Source of the DNA: Nomia melanderi
Lineage: Eukaryota > Arthropoda > Insecta > Hymenoptera > Halictidae
Length of the DNA: 64,000 bases
Assembly: GCF_051020985.1 (NCBI RefSeq)
Contig: NC_135008.1
Span: 1,612,001-1,676,000, forward strand
Reading direction: 5' to 3'
Below, one piece after another: positions 1-9,009 of this stretch. The notes beneath the pieces are model-generated. The model did not search any database, had not been told where the DNA came from, and saw only the letters and a program-made list of their open reading frames with translations. The position numbers were made by a program, and so were the translations under genes. Positions within the stretch are counted from its first letter, which is position 1; each line of letters begins with the position of its first letter.

Positions 1-570
1 GCGTGATTTTGAGATCTTGGGTAGTTTAATTAGGTGACGAAGAGACGAGCGAAGGATTGTTCTCTTGAGATTGGTTTTATTTGGAATATTAACCTTTGAC
101 CGAGCAATGTCATAGAAGCTGAGTAGTTTTACCTGCTGGTTCCGCTTTTATCATTTTGTCACTTATTCTTGTAATATTTACAATGAGCACGTCGAGCATT
201 GTGCTAGGTCGTTCCTGTGAGTTTCCTTCCGCCTGTTATCTGCGTTACGGTATCTTTAGCGGCGAGTAAACTTGAAATGCTTCCGGCCCGCGAAGGGTTA
301 AACGAACAGTTTCACAGCGTGCGCGTGATGGTGCAAGTTCAACGTTCTTCGGCCAAAAGAACGACGAAACGGTGCGCGCGTCCGTCGATGGGAGAAGAAA
401 GAAGCGCGACCCGTTCCGACTGACGAATCCGTTCGCGCGGAGCCGCGCATTCGTCGCGTGTCGCCGCTGCCCAGGATTTATGGCGAGATCGTGCTATCGC
501 GATTAGGAAACTGACGCCCTCGACACTTTCCACGATTCCGCGCGGGTTCAACGTACTTACGCGCGCGATC
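1..570. other. Unique non-coding DNA, no gene seen
   Basis: No convincing exon is visible. Reading frames here are short, start with non-ATG codons and lack paired splice signals. The stretch is mixed in composition, becoming CpG-rich around 350-560. It ends at the TTAA that opens the palindrome-bearing repeat starting at 571. Confidence 0.5.
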
Positions 571-714
571 TTAACCTCTTAGCTGCGAGTGACGAGTATA
601 CTCGTCGCGAACAGCCGGCGGTCTCTCGTGCAACGAGTTTATTATGACGCCGGCGTTAATTCCTCCGAATTTCTGTCAGTTTATACCACTTACGTACCGA
701 CGAGTATACTCGTC
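571..714. repeat. TTAA-started repeat with two GACGAGTATACTCGTC palindromes
   Basis: The segment starts TTAACCTCTTAGC and carries the perfect 16-bp palindrome GACGAGTATACTCGTC twice, at 591-606 (17 bp inside the TTAA) and at 699-714. A related palindrome, GACGCGTATACGCGTC, sits 9 bp inside another TTAA at 29485-29500. The layout matches other TTAA elements in the window, with a palindrome close to a TTAA terminus. The second palindrome may belong to the opposite end, but no matching right TTAA was found, so the right boundary is uncertain. Confidence 0.5.
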
Positions 715-754
715 ATAATCGGACTTCGACGCAGACATTTCGAACGTTTACTTG

Positions 755-870
755 TCTATTTTACTACCGAAGAACGTTACGTTATCTAAACAATGCGAAG
801 ATTCTATAAAAAGCAACTAGAGTTTGAAGAGTTTAACACTAGAACTACCGTACCAGTAAAAATGACTGGT
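755..870 (+). repeat. Left copy of a ~120-bp inverted duplication
   Basis: This segment matches the reverse complement of 4484-4608 with only scattered differences. The match covers unique-looking flank (including AACAATGCGAAGATTCTATA) and runs on into the palindromic end of a family C element, including ACCAGT...ACTGGT. Both copies have the flank joined to the same element end. The flank is therefore either part of a longer element or was co-duplicated with it. Confidence 0.65.
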
Positions 871-1062
871 GTCAATTCTTTTTGTCTAGCAATTATTGAT
901 ATCTTGGGAGCATTGAATATTCGAAATGATTTCGAAAATAGTTTCACTAGAGTACTATAATGAATGTCTGAAGGAACTGAAAATAATCTGTTGCTACAAT
1001 TTTTATAGGAATTGCATATTAATCGTATTAAATGCTCGGTAGTTCTAGTGTTCTAGTGTTAA
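833..1062 (-). mobile_element. Family C non-autonomous TTAA element, full length
   Basis: The element runs from TTAACACTAGAACTACCG to AGTTCTAGTGTTAA, 230 bp with both TTAA ends. A subterminal inverted repeat, ACCAGT(aaaaatg)ACTGGT, lies about 20 bp inside the left end. It has no coding capacity. TTAA at both ends and CAC...GTG-type inverted termini fit a piggyBac-type MITE. The right end has a short local duplication (GTTCTAGTGTTCTAGTG). Orientation is set by placing the palindrome at the right end, as in the copy at 26313-26532. Confidence 0.65.
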
Positions 1063-1200
1063 TATTCAATATTGAGATAAAAAGCTTTGTTTCTCAATTC
1101 ACTTGCAACTTTTCTTTGAGTTAATTTAAAAAAACATCGTCTGTGTCTAGTTAGAAAATGTTAAATATTCCTCAAAATACTTCCGAGAGCAAAGGGTTAA
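1063..1200 (+). mobile_element. Family A element, 3' half
   Basis: This abuts the family C element at 1062 and ends CTTCCGAGAGCAAAGGGTTAA. The interior (ATATTGAGATAAA..., GAAAATGTTAAATATT) follows the right half of the full-length family A copy at 27327-27568. The left terminus is missing. It is non-coding. Confidence 0.55.
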
Positions 1201-1309
1201 CAGTTTCCATCACTCGAGTGCAATAGAAATCTGCGTCGCTCGCAGTCTCTTGCGACACTGGTTAGAAAAGAACTGTAACGCAGGGAAAAAGGAATCATCC
1301 GTATGCGTG

Positions 1310-1408
1310 AAAGGAGAGATAGAGAGGAAGAGAATTAATGAAAGAGAGAAATGGAGGGACATCCAGAGAGTGAGAGAGTGAGAGAGGAAGAGAGAAAGAG
1401 AGAGCAAG
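1310..1408. repeat. GA-rich degenerate simple repeat
   Basis: About 100 bp of purine-rich sequence dominated by GAGA and AGAGAG runs. The ORFs read across it on the minus strand (Ser/Leu-rich) are by-products of the repeat and should not be called coding. Confidence 0.75.
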
Positions 1409-1935
1409 GCGCTGGCCAATAACCCGGCTCTCCCCGAGCTCGGCAACGTCGCACGCACGTAGGTAGCTGGTTGGTTAATGATGCCCGCGCGAATCGATGA
1501 TTCGTCAATGTCCGGCGCGGAATTGGAATTATCCGTCGAAAGAGTAGAATGTACACGGCTGCCCCTTGGTTCTAGTTGCGGCCCGCCATGTTGCGAGGGG
1601 AAACGCCGGAGTATTAAGTAATCACGCGCGCGGTGTGCCGTAAGAACCGCGCTGCAACGAAAGTTGCGTGTTTTCGAACGTGCTCGGATAATGGGTCTGC
1701 CCAGTGCTGGGTGTTTCCACTTTTAACGAATGCCCCTGCGCCGCTCCACGCTTTTTACCGATCTTATCGGCTTCCGTTTTATCCTCGACGACTCTGATAC
1801 TCATTGGAATGACTATACCGATGCATCATAGTGACTCGAACTTAATAGGTTCGATTACAAATTACTTTATTGTCCGAATTTACGAGTGAAGTTGAAAAGC
1901 GATGGATTCTAAGCGACAGCTGCAGAGTTTGCAAT

Positions 1936-2035
1936 GGAATGCTATAACATTTCTTCGATCTTTTATTTTCCTTCTTAGTGGAGAATTTGGATGTGTGGAA
2001 AATCTAATAATTTTAGGGTAGTTTCTTTAAGGATT
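1936..2035 (-). mobile_element. Family B fragment
   Basis: The reverse complement matches the core of family B: the stretches around TTTTATTTTCCTTCTTAGTG, GTGTGGAAAATCTAATAATT and TTAGGGTAGTTTCTTTAA also occur in copies at 36009, 39041 and 53274. Neither terminus is present here. Confidence 0.55.
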
Positions 2036-2599
2036 CGGTCGCAGCTATTTTATTTGAATATTTCACGTAACGAGACAAAGTTGGTCGCAATGCTAGAATC
2101 ACTATACCAAAGTGACTTTAAAACTTCTATCCTCATGGACTAATTTTTGTAAAGCATAGAGCAAACTCGTATCCAACAGGTACGACAAAATCTACTTCGA
2201 ATCTCAAGGAGCGTATCTTTCCGATTTTTAGGAAAATTGTAAATAAGTCAGACTAATTGCTAAGTTCCAGCGTTGGTACGTCGGTCGGATTTTGCCCAAG
2301 TTTATACTGGACGATAGGCTTCGTAACAGCGTCCGTTCTCCCGGAGCGGTGTCGGCGGAGGCAGGGCAGCGAGCGTCCGGCGGTCGAGCGCTCGATTTCG
2401 ATCACGATATGCGAACATTATCCCCAGGAGGAAGCGGACGGAGCGACGCGGAAACCGTGCGCCGCGTCCGTGAGCACACGTGGCTTAGCCCCGGAATCGT
2501 GACTTTTTCGCGAACACCTGTCTATCTTCCCCCGAATCGTGCACGTATCGGTCGCACGACCTGTCCCAGCCACGTAGGAGGAGATCATCTCTGTGATCA

Positions 2600-2668
2600 A
2601 TGGTCTGCCACGGAGACTGCACGGGCTGCATGTGTCCCCGGGGCCATAACTGTATCCGCGGATACCAC
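2600..2668 (+). CDS. Possible tiny cysteine-rich exon (low confidence)
   Basis: From an ATG, the frame reads a short peptide with cysteines spaced C-x3-C-x2-C-x-C-x5-C, and a donor-like GTAAGA follows. Five cysteines in about 18 residues is unusual for random sequence and recalls EGF/VWC-type or secreted peptide modules. However, there is no signal peptide, the start context is poor, and no partner exon is visible. I do not recognise a family and chance is a real possibility. Confidence 0.12.
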
Positions 2669-2984
2669 GTAAGATTATGGATGAACCGTTGCACAGTTGC
2701 GGAACAATGGCAACTTAATGGCAATGCGCGCGGGATCCTCGCGCCGCTGCCGCCACGCTGTGGTACCGACCGGCGCGCCGGTTTACGTCCTTAACCCTTC
2801 CGCTTGGTAGCCGGGAGATCCGTTTTTCTGCATTTTTCCGAGTAATTTGTTCTCGTGGGAATTAGTGTTGCGATACTGACGACTGGAGAATTAAAGGGAT
2901 TCGGATTGATCGAGGGAATGTTAGTTTGGTCGGTGTCAGTGGGATGTCGAAATGCGCGGAAGTTGTGGGATTTGGGAAGGTTGG

Positions 2985-3445
2985 AATGTAGGGAGGTAGT
3001 GAGGTATGGGAAGATGTAAGGATATGGGAATGTGGAAATGTAGAAGTATGGAGGTAGAGAAATATAGAACGGTGGAGACATGGGAACATAGAAGTATGGA
3101 AGTATGAAATTGTACAAGTACAGAGGTGTAGAAGTATAGAAATATAAAATTGTAGAAGTATAGAGGTGTAGAAGTGTAGAGGTGTAGAAGTATAGAAATA
3201 TGGAAACATACAAATATAGAAGTATAGAAATATGAAATTGTAGAAATATAGAGTTGTAGAAGTATAGAGCTGTAGAATTATAGAAATATTGAAATATAGA
3301 AACATAGGAGTACAGAAATGTATAACGATAGAAACATAGAAGCATAGAAGTATAGAAATATAAAATTCTAGAAGTATAGAGCTGTAGAAATACACAAATA
3401 TAGAAATATAGAAGTATAGAAATATAGAAATATATAAATATACAG
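2985..3445. repeat. Degenerate TATAGAAG minisatellite, ~460 bp
   Basis: A long run of units such as TAGAAGTATAGAAATA and GTAGAGGTGTAGAAG. It is strongly purine-biased on the + strand and decays at both edges. The minus-strand ORFs of 177 and 234 codons across it (Tyr/Phe/Ser/Thr repeats such as YFYTS) are artefacts of the repeat period, not a protein. Divergence between units suggests an old array. Confidence 0.85.
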
Positions 3446-4231
3446 AAAAATTTCAAATCTACAACTAACCCAATTACCCACCGCCAAGCCACCAAAATTC
3501 CAACCCATCAGTCCCATCAATTAACCATAAGAAATGGTAGAACAGATGCCAGATCCAGTCGCAGCAGTGTAAACGTACCCCAACGCGATCACGTGCCCTC
3601 ACGCTCACGTCCTCTTTGGCGGCAGGGTTACGACGTAACGTGGCCGTGCGTGCGCGCATCCCATTGTTGTAATAATGCACCTTCTTCCCGCTCTCCACGC
3701 CCGGTTGCCGGAGGCGTGTCGCGTTCCTAGGAAAGCTGCCCATCGATTTCACTACGATGGGTAATTTCCTAGCGCTTCACGCTGCATCACGTGCCCGCCG
3801 AGGGGACCGATCGGCCGCGTCAAACGCTCGCCGCGGTCAACCGCAAAGGGTATGGTTAGAGAGGGCCCCTCTTCGGTTGGCAGGGGCGAGATATTTTCGC
3901 CAAAATACGCGTTTTAGGATGACATGACCGCCATCAATGTCTCTCGGGCCAGACGGCCCTGTAATCTCCGCGGAATCAGCCGCCATCTTCTTGTCTGTCT
4001 CTTTATTAGCGCTAGACCAAGGAATTTATGCGTTCGCAGCCGGCACGATCGGGTTCAACATCTCGAGAACATAGATGAACCCTAACGAACTTTCTTTTCT
4101 CTTTTCGCATTCTCAAAGTTCAACGGTTCCGAACCTCTCGCATTCTTTCCAGAGATACTTCTGAACCCCGGTTAGTAGATATTGGAAATACTCCGTTTAT
4201 CTTGTACCATTCGCTATTAATGACAAATTCG
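3446..4231. other. Unique CpG-containing DNA without a recognisable gene
   Basis: Nothing gene-like is supported. A minus-strand frame at 3474-3752 is open for 92 codons but has no recognisable domain and shares its left edge with the minisatellite. The segment 3780-3990 is GC-rich and non-repetitive. Confidence 0.4.
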
Positions 4232-4388
4232 GATACCTAACATCAAATTCGTATAATACATTAATACGCGAAATATTGAAAAATAGTTTTGTTCGTCAAT
4301 TTACGTATTTCTCTTTAAGTTAGCTTCCAAATGTATCTACAGCTCGTCAGGAAATGTTGAATATTTTCAACGAACTTTCGAGTTCAGA
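4232..4388 (+). mobile_element. Family A element remnant
   Basis: The core (AATTCGTATAATACATTAAT, then an ATATTGAAAAATAG-type stretch and AGGAAATGTTGAATATTTTC) parallels the family A copy at 37061-37250. It is followed directly by a family C element. The CAAAGGGTTAA right end has been lost. Confidence 0.5.
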
Positions 4389-4520
4389 TAACACTGAAAC
4401 TACCGAGTATTAATACAATTAACTTCTAATCGCTATAAAAATGATAACAGATTATTTTCAGTTCAGCTAAACTAAAAATTGTAACCAGTCATTTTGACTG
4501 GTACAGTAGTTCTAGTGTTA
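4388..4520 (+). mobile_element. Family C element, internally deleted
   Basis: It starts ATAACACTGAAACTACCGAG and ends AGTTCTAGTGTTA, about 133 bp, against 210-230 bp for full copies. The subterminal palindrome ACCAGTCA-TTT-TGACTGGT (4484-4502) is intact. Both TTAA ends have each lost one base. Confidence 0.6.
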
Positions 4521-4608
4521 GAGTTGAACTCTTCAGACTCTAGTTGCTTTTTATAGAATCTTCGCATTGTTTATATAACGTAACGTTCTTCGGCAGTAAA
4601 ATAGATGA
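4484..4608 (-). repeat. Right copy of the ~120-bp inverted duplication
   Basis: Reverse-complement partner of 755-870. It covers the end of the family C element plus about 85 bp of outside sequence down to TAAAATAGATGAG. Nothing in it is coding. Confidence 0.65.
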
Positions 4609-5568
4609 GTAAAATCCAAGTGAAACTGTTTTCATCACTTGGAACGTTCAACGCTTTCAACATACGAACAACCGCGAAACAAAGTCATCGAAACCAGCGA
4701 TTCCAACTAGTACGGTAGCTCTAGCGTTAAGAATCTCCGAAGCATTCTCTAATAATGAATTCGGAAGTCTATTCGACTGCGCGCTGGCGGTGTCCTTCGC
4801 GCGCGACACACTTTATGAGTAGCGAGGATAACGGTGTCGTAAATATTTCTAATTGCGCATTATGGTGTGCAACAGGTAATTTTAGCAGCCGCCATTGGCA
4901 CGCGCAGTGTAAACACCGCTATAGGCACGCCGCGGACGGACACCGCATGATACTGTAGCATGCATCACGCATAAACCAGTTGTAACACTTAAGTACATCC
5001 TGAGCAATCTGAAATCCTGACAAGCCGCGTTCAGCGAGGAATAAACTCATTTACGGATGCTTGATCGAGACGTAGAGCGTTCCATTTATTTCTTTCAAGG
5101 AAACGCTCTCCCTCGTGTCCATTTTTCTTTTTCGTCCTTTTCCCCCCGCCGGCCGCCGCGTTCCCTTGTAAACTATTACTCGCATTCCTCCGGTGAAAGG
5201 AAAGACGGGAAAACGAGGGGAGGCGAAGAGAAAGAAAAAAAAAACGAGAGAAGAAAAAACAACGGGAATTACAAGTGACAAGGCTGAAATTATGATTCCA
5301 AATACATTAACGCCGGTATTATTGCAACGGTTCCGCTGGCCGGTAATTACGTCCAACACTTAAACCATTTATTTAACGATCCACCGACGAGTGTTATGGT
5401 AATTGTACACGAAGGATTTAGAAGACTTTATTAACTGTATTCAGATTTAATTAGCTGAAACGGGACGCGCTGGGAATTCAATTGGATATTAACCGATCGA
5501 TCCGCTTGACAATCGATTATAATTACTTCCGTTTTCTTCACATTCCACAGGCGAGGTGTTCCTTTGAA
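4609..5568. other. Non-coding DNA with homeodomain-like motifs
   Basis: No exon is supported. The part at 5370-5530 is unique, AT-rich and carries several TTAATTA/ATTA-type motifs (for example in GATTTAATTAGC and GATTATAATTAC). This is compatible with an enhancer-like element but not proof of one. 5230-5265 is an A/G-rich tract that creates a lysine-rich false ORF. Confidence 0.35.
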
Positions 5569-5825
5569 TTAACCCTTTACAAGCCCGTGTAACTTTGAAC
5601 TCACACATCGATAGACTAGGTTAAATTGATCTATTTAATTTTTTATTGCAAAACGACGGATGATATTACACGATTAATCAACTTGAACCTTTATACACAG
5701 GCGTTTACGTTCAACGTCATTGTAACTAAAGTTACAAAATATATTCGTTTTAATAAAACTATTAAAACTGAATACATTTTTAATTTGTGCGCATACGTTG
5801 ATATTCATTAATTTCATACTGCGTA
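5569..5825. mobile_element. TTAA element related to the 30747-31098 repeat
   Basis: It begins TTAACCCTTTACAAG. The region 5716-5790 matches, in reverse complement, the duplicated core of the element at 30747-31098. It includes the palindrome TTGTAACT-AA-AGTTACAA (5720-5737) and the following ATATTCGTTTTAATAAAACT. The right boundary is not certain. Confidence 0.45.
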
Positions 5826-7309
5826 AATTTTATAATCACAATGTTCTATCGAACCACGAGCGAAATATTTTTGTGGCTGTCCTGTCCGAAAGGATACACT
5901 TTGTAACGCGAGCAAATCGAATTTCGACCTGCGACGAGGAAGATTCGTCTGCTGGCTGCTTTTTTGATATTCATTTTTCTTTTTTTCCTTTTCGTTTGTT
6001 CAGCACGGTTCAACTGGTACGCGAATAACAAGGATATTCATATTAGAACGATGTGTATAGTGAACAGTCATCTCGCCAGTTATCGAGGACGAGCTGAATT
6101 ATTCGCGACGGTGTTCGTTGCGTGCCAATAAAACCGGGCACAATAAAACCGGGCGTGGAGAGGAGAATGAACCGATCGAACGCTTTGGCAGCCCGCGTCC
6201 GCGTCTATTATTGCCCGTTATCGCCAATCAATCGGCACGAAATTAATAAAGCGACTCGTCGGATGAATGGATGTCGGTCGCTCCAATTCGCAGTCACTTC
6301 TGTCCTATGACGCCGCGGAATTTCACAATGGTACCCTTCACGGTTTTCGAATAGACAGTTTCGTCGATCGCCGATGAACACGAGCGAGCAATTCAATTAA
6401 ATCGCGTTATCGTCATCGATACACCTACCGAAACTAAATTAGAGTCTCGCGATCGCCGATTTGCAAAGTAGATCGACGGATTTTGCTCGTCGTTTATTCT
6501 TGGTCCAATTCGAACGAGTTCTAATTGAAATCTGATCAATATAAATGAAACCTTATCGCGAAAATAAATTCGCTAGCTAGCACAATACTTGACGCGTTAA
6601 TTGTAAATATTACAACAGTGACAAAAATAACAAAATCATTTCTGCTGTTGTATAAATATTCAATTCGTTCAAATGCAGACTACATATTATTCCTCTGTCA
6701 TCAATGACTATCTTGTAGCACACGTTGCCATAGAGTAAGACCGGAATTTTCTCTTCAATAAATTATTAAAAACAAAGTAGATCGATCGCAGTTCAGAAGG
6801 AAGTCATAGAGTAATAGGTCAAGGGTAAAATTTTCCTATTCTATCCTGCGATATTCTTCGATCTACATCTGAAAACGTTGACGAGTCGACGTCGCTTGCG
6901 GTTCGCAAATCACGCCGGCACTTCGCGCGACAGGTAATCCTGGCGGCCATAAATTCCACGAATCGAATCGGCGCGGTTCGCATGCCGATCACGTAATTCG
7001 GGAAACAATGTTAGGCGTCGATCGGCCGCGAAGATTTCGGCTGGCCGGTCACGTGGCTGAGGCAGACGGGACTGAAAGCCGAGACGGGACACGGTTCTTA
7101 GTATCCAGGATAGGCTTGGCTAATCGCTCGTAAATACGCAGCCGATGCCTCGCGCGCTGCCTCGCGTATTCGTAACCCATAAAGCGCGCTTGACTAGAAT
7201 TTCAACCGGCCGCGTCGTCCCTCGACCTAATGTCGCAATCTTATCAGCCCACGGCCGAAGGGCCGTTTCCTAGTTCCTTATTAGAATCGCCGAATCCTCC
7301 GTTAACGCG
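5826..7309. other. Unique non-coding DNA
   Basis: I see no gene here. The longest frames are about 60-76 codons and mostly lack ATG starts. Composition is mixed, with AT-rich patches at 6540-6780 and a CpG-rich patch at 6900-7260. No repeat family was recognised. Confidence 0.4.
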
Positions 7310-7535
7310 TTAAGCGCCGTGTCACTCACTGGTGACTGACGCTTGTGAACGACTAAAAAACAATCGTAACGTACAAGACAACCGATGTGAAATAAAAATG
7401 TTTGATAAGGCAACTAAGTTGATAATAGTGTAACGCAAACGTTGCCATAATTCATAATTATTCTTACTTTTCATTGCTGCAGAAGACAAACTCTATGGGA
7501 AAACGCTTAAGATTTTCCAAGTAAGTTTTAACCCT
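7310..7535 (+). mobile_element. Family H TTAA element
   Basis: It starts TTAAGCGCCGT, followed at once by the imperfect palindrome GTCACTCACTGGTGACTGAC (7321-7340). It runs to a TTTTAACCC junction near 7530. The copy starting at 31756 has the same plan with a perfect palindrome and a related interior (a GCTACAGAAAACT-type stretch and AAGATTTTC). The right end is approximate. Confidence 0.4.
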
Positions 7536-8882
7536 TCGACTGAAGAATTTCGCGTCATCGTGCATTTCTAAGGGAGTAAACCGTGAAACTGGATCGAATT
7601 AAACGAAATCAGTCGAGAATAATCCCATGTATATAATATACGACTAACGGAAGATGTAATTGTTGAATTAGATTTCACCTACCCGAGATCTAAGCGAGTT
7701 TTGCCGCAATTATCGTTAATAACATTTGACGGGCAGCTGTGGGCGTGAACAGTGCACCGAGACGAAATTTCTCGAGCGCCAACGGTAGCGAAGGGGTTGT
7801 TTAATGTATCGCGAGATCGATTAATCGGAGAATCTTTTATAAAACTATCGATATTTCCGTTAATAACCTATTATTCTAGCGTCAGTACAGTACGAGCCTC
7901 TTACCAAAACAATATCGAATCGGTCGGAATGATCTCCACGGTCCGATTGAAACAAAATTCTCGCTCGGCGAGGCAGCTATCTCTCACTGCTATCCATTAC
8001 AAATCTATCCGTTACGTCTGCAATATTTCTTTCGGCGTTACGCCGCGCGTTACATTATCCGGCACGTCCGATTCGCATTAATCTAGGCGTCTAAAAACCG
8101 GCCAAACAATTTCCGAGCGATTTTCCAACGATCCATCCCGTCCGCGTAATTATCGTTGACGTCCGAGGCTCGCATAACTCGCAACGAAACGCGAACCGAT
8201 CCCGTCGGGTAGAATATTAACAGGTCGACGCCGGTGTACAATGAAATCGGCCGGTATCGGATCGCAGTTCCCGCGAGCGTCGCGCCGAAGGAAAGCGGCG
8301 TGGTTCTTCCTGGTGCGCTCGCCGGGCCCAGAAGGATGAGGTAGGTGTTGGCGGACGACAGTGAGCCGGTAAATACGTGGGCCGAGATCCAGGGCCTTTG
8401 CCAGTACCGGTCTTACTGGGAAACGCTGTTATCCGTGCCCCCGGGGCCCAAGGTGTACCGCAAGGACACCAAACTGCCGGTTTTTGTCCCTTCGCCCATT
8501 CTATCGTTCCACGGCCGGGACTTACCACCTTGACACGAGCTAAAAGCTCCCTTCCCCCTCCTCCCGCCCCGAACTAGCCCGCCGTATATTATTGCGCCGA
8601 TAAACACGCCTACATCTTTGTCTCGCGGTGCTGCCAGGCGCCGTTTAGTCCTCCGCTGTCGCTTGAAATTAAGGGGCACGCGGATGAGAGCCTATGACGT
8701 CACGCCGCCGCGAGGCGCGTGACGAATGGCCATTTTAGCTGGACAACAATCCGAATATACGATTTTTCGTGTAAGCGCGTTAAGCCGATTTTCTGATATT
8801 TGAGGATTATTCGGAATTTTTGGGTAATAAGTGATGTTTGAGGTAGGACAGGATTTGTTTGGTTCTTGAGCCAGTGCTGAAA
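7536..8882. other. Unique DNA with a GC-rich island and a CRE site
   Basis: From 8220 to 8720 the sequence is GC-rich and open in several frames on both strands at once, which points to few stops rather than to one gene. A minus-strand donor-like GGTAAGT lies near 8520-8530. A perfect CRE palindrome (TGACGTCA) is at 8695-8702, in the 13-bp context CCTATGACGTCAC that recurs in the promoter-like repeats near 21 and 53 kb. Confidence 0.35.
8695..8702. promoter_or_regulatory. CRE-like palindrome TGACGTCA
   Basis: A perfect TGACGTCA in the context CCTATGACGTCAC. The same flanks, in reverse, occur at 21020-21027; the site at 53160-53167 shares CTATGACGTCACG. It is a binding-site match only. No promoter is shown here. 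Confidence 0.3.
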
Positions 8883-9009
8883 TTAACCCTTTGCACTCGA
8901 ATTTTTACTGGAGATATTCGAGATTTTCCGACGAGATACAGACGACGTTGCTTGAACCTGATCTAACGATAATCGTGACTGAGAGTCACTCTCGAGTGCA
9001 AAGTGTTAC
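8883..9009 (-). mobile_element. Family A element, short copy with both ends
   Basis: It starts TTAACCCTTTGCACTCGA and ends TCGAGTGCAAAGTGTTA, a clear terminal inverted repeat of about 18 bp around a 127-bp element. The subterminal palindrome GTGACT-GAG-AGTCAC (8975-8989) sits about 20 bp inside the right end. The element is non-coding, and the minor TTAC change at the right end is consistent with decay. Confidence 0.7.

Noticed and set aside
3001..3060. miR-1-like sequence (GGAATGTGGAAATGTAGAAGTA)
   Set aside because: Similarity comes from the minisatellite unit; no hairpin with a proper star arm is present.
2791..3495. Minus-strand ORFs of 177 and 234 codons rich in Tyr, Phe, Ser and Thr
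   Set aside because: They follow the period of the TATAGAAG minisatellite; all regularity is explained by the repeat.
8217..8679. GC-rich block with open frames on both strands and a minus-strand donor-like GGTAAGT
   Set aside because: Several frames are open at once, which indicates few stops; none gives a recognisable protein or a paired acceptor.
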